Positions 1 through 7,497 of a stretch of 64,000 bases of DNA are shown here, piece after piece. Source of the DNA: Nocardia asiatica NBRC 100129 (GTDB taxonomy: Bacteria > Actinomycetota > Actinomycetes > Mycobacteriales > Mycobacteriaceae); assembly GCF_000308415.1 (NCBI RefSeq), contig NZ_BAFS01000474.1, positions 1 to 64,000 of the forward strand, written 5' to 3'. The notes below the pieces were generated by a model, which ran no database searches, was not told the DNA's origin, and saw only the letters and a list, made by a program, of their open reading frames with translations. Positions within the stretch are counted from its first letter, which is position 1. Each line of letters begins with the position of its first letter. A program made the translations under genes and the position numbers.

Positions 1-459
1 GAGTATGAGGATGCGTTGCTGTGGGTGCTGGTCGATGATGCGACGGAGCGCGTTGGTGGCGCGATGCAGGTAGCTTGACCAGGTCTCGGAGTTCTCGGCG
101 TAGGCGTGGTCGGGGTCGTGCTGGGGTGGGCCGCCGAAGGAGTCTTTCACTCTGCGCCACAGCTGCCCATCGGCGTCGCCGTGGTCGGCTCCGCGCAGCT
201 CAACGTCGATGACCACGGCGACATCGAGGACTTCGGTGACGATCGCCGCGGTTTCGCGGACCCGCCGCCGTGGCGTGGTGTAGACGATGTCGAAGGCGCG
301 GGCTGCGTGTTCCCGCGCGAGGCGGGCGGCGAGCTGGTGGGCTTGGCGGCGCCCGTGATCGGTGAGGCCGGTGCAGCCACAGTCGCCGCCGACTATTCCG
401 TGGACGTTGCAGATTGCTTCGCCGTGGCGAGCGATGAGCAGTTCGGTCGTAAACGGCAT
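1..459 (-). CDS. Histidine phosphatase superfamily protein, C-terminus cut by window edge
   Basis: The minus-strand frame opens at an ATG (457-459) and is still open at base 1, so about 153 residues are visible. The N-terminus reads MPFTTELLIARHGEA, giving the RHGE phosphohistidine motif of the phosphoglycerate-mutase/acid-phosphatase superfamily. It is followed by a GLTDHGRRQA segment and a Y-T-T-P-R-R-R-V-R-E-T-A stretch, both typical of the fold. The family removes phosphate from small phosphoesters. It is the last visible gene of the minus-strand cluster, downstream of an APH-fold kinase and a methyltransferase, so it may dephosphorylate a pathway intermediate (inference). A second family member lies at 46302-46958. 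Confidence 0.85.
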   Translation of the reverse strand, partial: MPFTTELLIARHGEAICNVHGIVGGDCGCTGLTDHGRRQAHQLAARLAREHAARAFDIVYTTPRRRVRETAAIVTEVLDVAVVIDVELRGADHGDADGQLWRRVKDSFGGPPQHDPDHAYAENSETWSSYLHRATNALRRIIDQHPQQRILIL

Positions 460-604
460 CGGAGTGTCCTCCAGGTCGAGGGTGCGGGTAGTCGCTGGTT
501 ATTGCCGCTGGGCGGCACCGTCCCGCTGTTGTCCACGAGGAGCTGGTCGAGACGGACGCCTGGTCTGTCGCCGGGAATCGGTTGAGTCAGGTTGAGCGTT
601 GCGG

Positions 605-1300
605 TTACCGGGTCGAGGTCCTTGGCGGCCACGGTCGGACATCGACCCAACTGTGGCGGTAGCCGTTGCGATGCAGGTATGGGGCGGTGAGGTGATGGTG
701 AATCTCTGCGTACCGCTGCAAACTCGGCAGTGAGCAGCGAGCCTCGTACGGTAGATGGCTGTTGTATGAGCCCAGGGCGTGCTCGACGGTGGCGGGGTGG
801 AGCCGGCCGTGTGTCATAGCGGTGCTGACGATGAGTTTGGCCAGGTCGTAACCGAACGGTGCGAGGGTCAGGTCGTCGAAGTCGATGACCGCGACACCCT
901 CGTCGATGAGCAGGAAGTTGCGGATGTTCGAGTCCTTATAGAACGCCACCGGCCGAAGCGGCAGCGGTGCAGCGGCTTGGGCGAGAACGTTGCGGCGGGA
1001 GGACACAAAGTCTTTGATGAGCAGATCACCCATGCGGACGGGCCGGTCGAGGCGGGCATCGAAAAAGTGCCGCTGGTGTGCGATGTGATGGGTGCGGCCG
1101 ACCGCGTCGGCGAGTCTGATCAAGTCGTTGGCGCCTGGCTGGTGGTGGCCGAGGTGCTCGAAGACCAAGCAGTGGCTGCGGGATTCGAGTAAGGCCGGGA
1201 CACGTACTGCGCCCAGGTCTCGCATCCATGCGTGGTGGGCCGCTGCTGCGGCAGCCCGCGACGGATCGGCATAGTGCTTGACGTAGACCGAGCCGGTCAT
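605..1300 (-). CDS. Aminoglycoside-phosphotransferase-fold kinase-like protein
   Basis: The protein has 231 residues and an ATG start whose codon overlaps the stop of the upstream methyltransferase gene (ATGA). It carries a variant Brenner motif, YKDSNIRNFLL, keeping the catalytic Asp and the metal-binding Asn of HxDxxxxN but with Tyr in place of the leading His. This is followed by VIDFDD, the second metal-binding Asp. The family phosphorylates hydroxyls of antibiotics, sugars or choline. At 231 residues it is shorter than a typical APH (about 260-300), and the ATP-binding N-lobe appears reduced. It may phosphorylate a pathway intermediate, provide self-resistance, or be inactive. The fold is fairly secure and the substrate is unknown. 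Confidence 0.65.
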   Translation of the reverse strand: MTGSVYVKHYADPSRAAAAAAHHAWMRDLGAVRVPALLESRSHCLVFEHLGHHQPGANDLIRLADAVGRTHHIAHQRHFFDARLDRPVRMGDLLIKDFVSSRRNVLAQAAAPLPLRPVAFYKDSNIRNFLLIDEGVAVIDFDDLTLAPFGYDLAKLIVSTAMTHGRLHPATVEHALGSYNSHLPYEARCSLPSLQRYAEIHHHLTAPYLHRNGYRHSWVDVRPWPPRTSTR

Positions 1301-2112
1301 GGTGTTCTCGCCAAGACGTAGGTGACGGTAGATGTCGCCAGGACAGGCCAGTGCGGCAGCCGACGAAGCTGTGCGACCAGTCGTGATGTGTCCCGGAAGG
1401 TTTGGGACATCGAGTATTTCGGCGAGGTTGCTACGTAGGAGGCCAGCGCGTCGGGGCTATCGAAGCAGAATTCGTGACGTTGGTGCACGACGTCCTCGAC
1501 GAGGAGGGTCTCGGCAACGATGTCGGCTGCGTTGCCGCTGTGGAATGCCTGGTACAGGCTGGGGCGTGCGGTCGCGTGCGGGTCGAGTTCGATACTGGCG
1601 ATCACGTCGTCGAGTTCGGCGTAGCTGTCGGCTGATTTGGTGGCCAGGACGGCGCGCCCGCCGGGTGCGAGGCTGCGGTTGATTTCGGCGAGCACGGTCT
1701 GTGGGCGCGGTGAGTGGTAGAGGCAGAACGCGGCCACGGCCAGGTCGAGGCATTCTTCGGCCAGCGGCAGGCTGTGGAAGTCCGCGACCACCGGGATGAC
1801 GACGTGCCCGGCGTCGCGGACACGGCTTGCGGCGATGTCCAGTAGCGGCTGCGAACGGTCGAGCGCGATGAGCCTCCTGGGTCGCAGTGCCGTGGCCAGA
1901 TGCAGAGTGCTGGTGCCGCGCCCGCAGCCGATGTCGCCCACGACGCGGGGAAGCGTGGCGGCTCGGGCAGCGAGATCGACGATGGTGTCGGCGGCGTCGG
2001 CGCCGCTGACCTTCGCCGCGTGCAGCGCGCTGGTGCGTTGGGTCAGTCGCGTCGCCGAGCCGTAGAGGTGGCTGGTGAGGAGGTGGGGGTCGGTGAAGGG
2101 GGTGGCGGGCAT
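1297..2112 (-). CDS. Class I SAM-dependent methyltransferase
   Basis: This is a 271-residue protein. SAM motif I is seen as VVGDIGCGRGTST (about residues 56-68), followed by an acidic residue at the end of strand 2 (LIALDRS) and a motif-III-like RSLAPGGRAVLATK. That order is typical of a UbiE/Methyltransf_11 Rossmann methyltransferase. It probably methylates a small-molecule intermediate, because it sits between an adenylate-kinase-like protein and an APH-fold kinase in the same transcription direction. The stop overlaps the next start by four bases, implying translational coupling. The acceptor cannot be deduced from sequence. Confidence 0.8.
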   Translation of the reverse strand: MPATPFTDPHLLTSHLYGSATRLTQRTSALHAAKVSGADAADTIVDLAARAATLPRVVGDIGCGRGTSTLHLATALRPRRLIALDRSQPLLDIAASRVRDAGHVVIPVVADFHSLPLAEECLDLAVAAFCLYHSPRPQTVLAEINRSLAPGGRAVLATKSADSYAELDDVIASIELDPHATARPSLYQAFHSGNAADIVAETLLVEDVVHQRHEFCFDSPDALASYVATSPKYSMSQTFRDTSRLVAQLRRLPHWPVLATSTVTYVLARTP

Positions 2113-2140
2113 GGACAGGTCGCCTCCCTGGCGAGTGGAG

Positions 2141-2659
2141 TTAGCGCCGTGCGGAATACTCCGCGTGCATGGACCGCAGAAACCGTGCGCTGTGTCGGCG
2201 GCTGCGGAGGGTGATCAGATGGACGTGGACGCCGTGCTCGGCGAGTAACACGTGAATTTTGGGGCGCATGGTTTTGCGGTATCCCCAGATGTAGCGCACG
2301 AAGTTCCAGGTGATGCGGTCGTAGACGCCGTTGGGGTGTTGTCCGCCGCGGTAGCGCAGGCGGCGTTGAAGGATGCCGAGCAGACATGTGAGAGCGGGTA
2401 GATCGAGGAAGATCACGGTGTCGGCGGCCTGCAACCGGATCGGCAGAGTGCTCGCGTAGTTGCCTTCCAGCAGCCAGCGTGGTTGCGCGACCAACGCTTG
2501 TTGCCGCGCGGCGAACTCGTTGGGCTGCATCGGGTTCCAGTCGGCGTCGTAATAGATGCTGTCGAGGTGGGTCACCGGTAGTTCAAGCAAGGCGGCGATC
2601 TGGTTGGCGAGGTAGGTTTTGCCGGAGCCGCCGCAGCCGAGGATGGCGATCCTGTCCAT
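2141..2659 (-). CDS. Adenylate-kinase-like P-loop NTPase (topology-modulation family)
   Basis: The ATG at 2657-2659 gives 172 residues. The open frame extends a further 49 codons upstream, but that extension looks like intergenic DNA. The protein opens with a Walker A loop, ILGCGGSGKTYLA, followed by LPVTHLDSIYYDADW, the typical start of the FlaR/'DNA topology modulation' group of AAA kinase-like proteins. The lid-like Arg-rich stretch is LQRRLRYRGG. Members resemble adenylate and shikimate kinases but most have no assigned substrate. In a cluster with a cytidylate-hydroxymethylase-like enzyme, a nucleotide-kinase role is tempting but is only inference. Confidence 0.7.
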   Translation of the reverse strand: MDRIAILGCGGSGKTYLANQIAALLELPVTHLDSIYYDADWNPMQPNEFAARQQALVAQPRWLLEGNYASTLPIRLQAADTVIFLDLPALTCLLGILQRRLRYRGGQHPNGVYDRITWNFVRYIWGYRKTMRPKIHVLLAEHGVHVHLITLRSRRHSARFLRSMHAEYSARR

Positions 2660-2670
2660 GCGTGCAGACC

Positions 2671-3747
2671 CTATGTCCCACCGGTTGCCGCAGGGGCAGG
2701 CGGCCCGGTCATGGCACCGCCAACGGGCGCGTGTCGGCTGGTCAGCACCGTGTCGAGCAGGTCGAGTTGCCTCGAGAGCCGGAATACCGACAGCTGGTCC
2801 AGACAATCTTCGAGCAGTTCGGTGTGACGCGGGCCACCAGCCGTCGCGTGTAACTCACTTATGCGTTGGGCTGCGGCCGCGCCGTCGTCGATGTGCAGCG
2901 AGGTTGGGGTGAAGGTGTTGGCGCTGCGGATCGAGGCTGGTGTGAGTGGCAGGCATCCGGCGGTGACGGCCTCGATGATCCGCTGAGTCATCTGCCCGAC
3001 CGCGCCGTAACGGTCGGGAAGCAGCAAGATCGTGGTCAGCGCGCGACCGTAGATGGTGGCGACCTGGGTGAACGGCACCCGTCCGATGAACCGCACATGC
3101 GGCCAGGCTGCGGTATCGGTCCATTTCCCGGCGACCAGGTGTGGATGGACAGCGGCGGCCGGTGCGAAGTAGATGTCGAAGGCGTCGTCGCGGTCGTACT
3201 GGTTGCCGACGTAGGCCAGCGCCAGATCCCGAGGCCGGGCGCACAGCTTCGCGGCATCGGCGTTGTCGAGCACGGTGTCCTCGACTGGAAACAGCAGCGA
3301 CACCGCTCCGCGGGTGGGGTGCAGTGCCGCCTCGCAGATCACGACGTTGTGCTGAGCGCGCAGTGGATCGTTGATGGGCAGACGGCGGTCTTTGTCCCAG
3401 ATGATGGTGCGCACACCGCGGCGGGTGTAGTGGGCGAGCAGCCGATGTTGGCGGTGCAGGTCGCAGGTGTGGCCGGGGCTGGCGCAGGTCGTGGTGTTGC
3501 GGCCGGGGATCGGCCAGCGCCATTCCAGGAATAACACGTCGATGTCGGGGAATCCGCTGTCCCACCGATAGGTGTCAGACAAGTCCAGCCCAGCTTCGCG
3601 GTGGTCACGGTTGGCTTGCAGGAACACCGGTTGATGCCCTCGCTGACAGAGGCCGTCGATAAGGATGCGGCGGTGGCTGCGGCCGCCGTCGGGAGTGTCG
3701 AGGATTCCAGGGCCGAGGAAGCCCCAGAAGCTGTAGCCGATCAACAT
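2671..3747 (-). CDS. Glycosyltransferase-like protein (GT-B/CgeB-type)
   Basis: The ATG at 3745-3747 gives about 358 residues; a GTG at 3759 is an alternative. The N-terminus MLIGYSFWGFLGPGI is followed by a small glycine-rich turn (DTPDGGRSHRRIL). The C-terminal half has LAYVGNQYDRDD, then VRFIGRVP and RIIEAVTAGCLPLTP. The last is the acidic donor-binding E-x7 segment of GT-B enzymes of the CgeB/Glyco_trans_1 type. It overlaps the end of the carbamoyltransferase gene by seven bases and is presumably co-translated with it. It may attach a sugar to the scaffold made by the neighbouring enzymes. Donor and acceptor are unknown, and the family assignment comes from these motifs only. Confidence 0.55.
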   Translation of the reverse strand: MLIGYSFWGFLGPGILDTPDGGRSHRRILIDGLCQRGHQPVFLQANRDHREAGLDLSDTYRWDSGFPDIDVLFLEWRWPIPGRNTTTCASPGHTCDLHRQHRLLAHYTRRGVRTIIWDKDRRLPINDPLRAQHNVVICEAALHPTRGAVSLLFPVEDTVLDNADAAKLCARPRDLALAYVGNQYDRDDAFDIYFAPAAAVHPHLVAGKWTDTAAWPHVRFIGRVPFTQVATIYGRALTTILLLPDRYGAVGQMTQRIIEAVTAGCLPLTPASIRSANTFTPTSLHIDDGAAAAQRISELHATAGGPRHTELLEDCLDQLSVFRLSRQLDLLDTVLTSRHAPVGGAMTGPPAPAATGGT

Positions 3748-5468
3748 TTCGTGATCCACCAGCCTTCCATCATCAACGCGTCGAGGCCGCTACCGAGCAG
3801 GCAGTCCAACGCCATATCGGGTGTGCCGCAGATGGGTTTGCCTTTGACGTTGAGTGAAGTGTTGATCAGCACCGGAATGCCTGTGAGTCCGGCAAATTCG
3901 GTGAGCACCGCAGCCAGAAATGGGTTCTGCTCGGCGGTGACGGTTTGCACTCGTGCGGTGTCGTTGGCGTGGATGACGGCGGGGATCTTGTTGCGGGTCA
4001 GCTCGGTGACGCCGGATGCGAACGACATGAACGGTGCGGGCTGACCGAGGGTGAAGTACTGCGCGGCGGCCGACGCCAGCACTACCGGCGCGAACGGCCG
4101 GAACGGTTCGCGGAACTTCACTGTGTCGTTGAGGCGGTCGACGACATCCGGCAGCAGCGGTGAGGCGAGAATCGAGCGGTTGCCTAGCGCTCGCGGTCCC
4201 GCTTCCAGCCGCCCGTGGAACAGTCCGACGATGCGCCCGTCGGCCAGCTGCCGGGCGAGGTACCGCGCGGGGTCTTCGCGGCGCTCGGCTGTCGTCCCGC
4301 TCCGTGGTGTGGGCGGCATGCGCAGCTGGGGGTAGGTCGGACCCAGGTAGCAGCGGTGATCGATGCCGGTCGGCAGAGTGGGTTGGCGTCGGGTGTGCAG
4401 TTCTATCGCCGCGCCGATGGCGGTGCCGGAGTCACCAGGTGCCGGGGGAACGTGGACTTCATCGAACAGGCCGCTGCCGATGATCTTCGCCACGGCGACG
4501 CAGTTGGCGGCCACACCACCACCAACGCACAGCAGCCGCGACCCGGTCAGTGTCCGTGCCCGGCGGGCCAGGTGCAGCAGGATCTGCTCGGTGCGCTGCT
4601 GCAAAGCGGCAGCCAGATCTCGGTGTACCTGGCTCACCGGCTCGCCGCCGCTCCGGGGTGGGCAGCTCATTCTGATGAACGCTTCGCTCAGGCGCCGGTA
4701 GCGGCTTGACATCACCCGTAACGGGACCAGAGCCGGGTCGAGAGTGAACCCGGTGTCAGTCAGGGGCATTGCGTCGGCGAACAGTCCTGCGAATCTGGTC
4801 GGGTCACCGAGGGCGGCCAGCGCCATGACGGTGCCTTCCTCGTCGCCACGGCGCCAGCCGAGGTGTTCGGTGACCGCCCCGTAGACATAGCCGAGGGACG
4901 CCGGGTCGGCGATGGCCTCGACGATGCGGTATCGAGCCGGGTGGCCGCTGGCGTGGCCGATGGTGGTGGTGTGCGATTCTCCGAGGCTGTCCACGATGAG
5001 CACCGCCGCGTCGTCATAACCGGAGGAGGCGAAGGCATATAGGCCGTGAGCACGGTGATGTGACACCGGCCGAGTCTGTGCGTACGGAAACCGTTGCGAG
5101 ATCTGCTGAACGCGCGCCCGCGTACGGGCAGCGACCTTCGCGAAACTCACAGCCCGCGGCAGTGCGCGTGTACGGCTGTCCGGTCCCAACAGATGGCCCG
5201 GAAATTGCTGCAGAGCAGTGAGATAGCGGTGCGGCTGGAAGTTGTAGGCCACGACGTCGATGTCCGCAGCTGAGAGCCCATTTTCCTTCAGCAGCCAGTT
5301 CACGCCGCGGGCAGGATAGGCGTTGGTGTGCTTGTCACCGGTGAGGCGTTCCTCCTCCACGAATCCTGCCAGCCGACCGTCGATCAACAGTGTTGCCGCC
5401 GAGTCGTGGGTAAACGCGCACAATCCCAGAATCCGGCCCGGAGCTGACGTCGGCGTGCGCGCGGTCAC
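3741..5468 (-). CDS. NodU/CmcH-family O-carbamoyltransferase
   Basis: The protein has 575 residues, the normal length for two-domain carbamoyltransferases (Kae1-like N-domain plus YrdC-like C-domain). The N-terminus has LGLCAFTHDSAATLL, with the family's H-D-S-A. A metal-binding His pair is seen in SHHRAHGLYAF. The C-domain has GRLEAGPRALGNRSI, KFREPFRPFAP and NTSLNVKGKPICGTP, all hallmarks of carbamoyl-phosphate/ATP-dependent O-carbamoylation. The start is a GTG (5466-5468) overlapping the TGA of the thymidylate-synthase-like gene, so the two are translationally coupled. Known family members carbamoylate nodulation factors, cephamycin, tobramycin and novobiocin. Here a hydroxymethyl nucleotide or a sugar hydroxyl is the likely acceptor (inference). 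Confidence 0.93.
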   Translation of the reverse strand: MTARTPTSAPGRILGLCAFTHDSAATLLIDGRLAGFVEEERLTGDKHTNAYPARGVNWLLKENGLSAADIDVVAYNFQPHRYLTALQQFPGHLLGPDSRTRALPRAVSFAKVAARTRARVQQISQRFPYAQTRPVSHHRAHGLYAFASSGYDDAAVLIVDSLGESHTTTIGHASGHPARYRIVEAIADPASLGYVYGAVTEHLGWRRGDEEGTVMALAALGDPTRFAGLFADAMPLTDTGFTLDPALVPLRVMSSRYRRLSEAFIRMSCPPRSGGEPVSQVHRDLAAALQQRTEQILLHLARRARTLTGSRLLCVGGGVAANCVAVAKIIGSGLFDEVHVPPAPGDSGTAIGAAIELHTRRQPTLPTGIDHRCYLGPTYPQLRMPPTPRSGTTAERREDPARYLARQLADGRIVGLFHGRLEAGPRALGNRSILASPLLPDVVDRLNDTVKFREPFRPFAPVVLASAAAQYFTLGQPAPFMSFASGVTELTRNKIPAVIHANDTARVQTVTAEQNPFLAAVLTEFAGLTGIPVLINTSLNVKGKPICGTPDMALDCLLGSGLDALMMEGWWITKC

Positions 5469-6430
5469 TGGATCGCTCCTGGCGCACCGGCTGCCAGCAC
5501 ACGAGAGGCGTCCAGATGCTGGTACCAGGATTCGAGGGCACGCCCCAGTTCACCGGGCACTTGGCGCGCAATCGCGCGGGCGTCGGCGCGGGCACCGTCG
5601 CTCCACTGCCCGTAGCTGCTCATCACACCGGCGAACGTCGCCCATATCGGGCACTCGGTGTCCGATACGTTCCCCACGATGGTGGCGCCCAGGACAGTGT
5701 CGAACCGATCCCAGGCCACCGCCAGCGCCGGCATGGCGGCAGACGCTGGTGGCTTCAGGGGGATGTCGGCCGCGGCGGTGATGTGGTTGTCGTAGAGGTG
5801 CAACGAGTCTACGAAGTGGTGGTATTCGCCGACCTCGACCCGCAGCCATCCGGCGAGCAGTTCCTGCAAGATGGTGGTCGCGAAGATGTCGTACGGGAAG
5901 CCCAGCCACAGATCCTGGCTGCGCATCGTGGTGTGCATATGTAACTGGCCGTCCCGGATGAAAAACCGGTAACTCAGCGTGCAGGGCACGTCGCGGTGTC
6001 CGCGTGTGTCCCGCTCGGGATCGAATAATTGGACGACTGCTTGGCGGGAGTCGCGGTCGCGGGTGAGGATGGCTCGTACCTGGTCCAGCTGGTCGATCCG
6101 TCCATGCCAGCGACGCATTCGCGGACCATACGCGCCTTGCAGTCGTCCGTCGTCGGTGTAACGGGTCAGGTTACGGTTGTAGCGGAAAATCCACGGATCG
6201 TCGGACCCTGACAAGATCCACAGCGTTTCGGCCACCGCGAACGCTGGATTGATCACTCGCGTCGGTGGGAGGTTGACCAGTCGGCGGCGTGGATTTGTTA
6301 GATGCAGGTGGGCTCCGAGGACCTCCATCGTTGCCATCCCCCGAGGACTCACCTTCGTGCCGTCACGCCGCACCGCTCGGCAGGCTGCGGCGAACAACTC
6401 GTTTGCCGAGTCGGCGGTCACATCGATCAT
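5465..6430 (-). CDS. Thymidylate-synthase-fold enzyme, predicted (d)CMP 5-hydroxymethylase
   Basis: This is a 321-residue ThyA-superfamily protein. The catalytic Cys is C150 in DVPCTL. R170, S171 and D173 (MRSQD) match the phosphate- and folate-binding motif, and H211/Y213 (SLHLYDNH) match E. coli H207/Y209. Three substitutions stand out: the residue after the Cys is Thr instead of His, the Gln of QRS is Met, and the pyrimidine-recognising Asn of LPFNIA is Asp (D181, GFPYDIF). In T4 dCMP hydroxymethylase this position is also Asp, and Asn-to-Asp mutants of thymidylate synthase prefer dCMP (established). A cytosine nucleotide substrate is therefore predicted. A strong AAGGAG precedes the ATG. 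The chromosome probably has its own ThyA or ThyX, so this copy is probably not for housekeeping. Confidence 0.88.
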   Translation of the reverse strand: MIDVTADSANELFAAACRAVRRDGTKVSPRGMATMEVLGAHLHLTNPRRRLVNLPPTRVINPAFAVAETLWILSGSDDPWIFRYNRNLTRYTDDGRLQGAYGPRMRRWHGRIDQLDQVRAILTRDRDSRQAVVQLFDPERDTRGHRDVPCTLSYRFFIRDGQLHMHTTMRSQDLWLGFPYDIFATTILQELLAGWLRVEVGEYHHFVDSLHLYDNHITAAADIPLKPPASAAMPALAVAWDRFDTVLGATIVGNVSDTECPIWATFAGVMSSYGQWSDGARADARAIARQVPGELGRALESWYQHLDASRVLAAGAPGAIQ

Positions 6431-7497
6431 CGGATCTCCTTGAATCTTCTGAGAAGCAGGCCATCTCGTACAGCTGCCGGTAGCTCGACGAGCCAGCTGG
6501 CCTGCCGACGCATCCCTTCTTCCAGCTCAACCGATGGTCGATATCCGAGGAACTCGCGAGCTCGCCGGAGATCCGCGCGGGTAGAGGAGACGTCTCCGGC
6601 CTGCTCGGGCATGCGCTCAACCGGGACCGTCCGCCCGGTGACCGCCTTGGCGAGCTCAAAAACCTCCTGCATGGAGGTACTCACCCCGCCTCCGACGTTG
6701 AAAACTTGGCCGTCGACCTCGACGGAGTCGGCGGCCAACGTCGCCGCGATGACGTCATCGATATAAGTGAACTCTCGATGCTGGCTACCGTCGCCGAACA
6801 GCGGGATCGGCACACCGAAGATGCAACTCAATAGTGCCTGGTTGATAGCCATTCCTGGCCGCTGCCGTGGCCCGAATACCGTGAAATACCGCAATGCAAC
6901 GACGCTCAATGTTGTGTCCGCCCGCGTCGCGTGTGCCAGGGACAACTGTTCGGCCGCGAGCTTGCTCACTCCATACGGCGAGATCGGAGTGGTCGGATCG
7001 AATTCGCTACTGGGGCGACCGGCGTCGCCGTAGACACTCGAGGACGACGCAAGTACCAACCGCCGGACCCCAGCTTGCTCACTCGCGTTCAGCAGACGCT
7101 GGGTCGCAGTGATGTTCGATCGGACGTAGTCGTCGAACCGCCGACCCCATGAGTCCCGAACACCAGGCACGCCCGCCAAGTGGAAGACCACGTCGACACC
7201 CGAAAGCAGCCCACCCAACTCGGCGTCGGCGAGGTCGAGCTGGTGCAGTTGCAGCCCCGAATGTTGCACTGCGCGAGCTAGGTTCGCTGCGACTATGGGA
7301 TTTCGATCGTCACGGCGATCCAGGGCGACCACCTCGTGCCCCTGCTCCAAAAGAACGTCTACGAGGTGAGAACCAATGAAACCAGCCGCGCCGGTCACTG
7401 CCAGGCGCCTCGTAGAGACGCGACTGTTTGTTCCCGGACCGGAAAGACTCGTCCCAGCGGGCGGCGTCGGGAGATGCCGCTGAGCGTTATTTGACAA
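6427..7497 (-). CDS. NAD-dependent epimerase/dehydratase (extended SDR)
   Basis: The protein has about 356 residues. The nucleotide-binding motif GAAGFIGSHLVDVLL follows roughly 34 poorly conserved residues. The catalytic pair is in SPYGVSKLAAEQ (YxxxK), preceded by LASSSSVYGDA with the active-site Ser/Thr region. FGPRQRPGMAI and REFTYIDDVI match UDP-glucose 4-epimerase-like sugar-nucleotide enzymes. The 5' end of the frame is a TTG that overlaps the P450 stop by eleven bases, and the real start could lie further in. The stop overlaps the ATG of the thymidylate-synthase-like gene. It probably supplies or modifies a nucleotide sugar for the adjacent glycosyltransferase-like protein (inference). 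Confidence 0.85.
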   Translation of the reverse strand: MSNNAQRHLPTPPAGTSLSGPGTNSRVSTRRLAVTGAAGFIGSHLVDVLLEQGHEVVALDRRDDRNPIVAANLARAVQHSGLQLHQLDLADAELGGLLSGVDVVFHLAGVPGVRDSWGRRFDDYVRSNITATQRLLNASEQAGVRRLVLASSSSVYGDAGRPSSEFDPTTPISPYGVSKLAAEQLSLAHATRADTTLSVVALRYFTVFGPRQRPGMAINQALLSCIFGVPIPLFGDGSQHREFTYIDDVIAATLAADSVEVDGQVFNVGGGVSTSMQEVFELAKAVTGRTVPVERMPEQAGDVSSTRADLRRAREFLGYRPSVELEEGMRRQASWLVELPAAVRDGLLLRRFKEIR

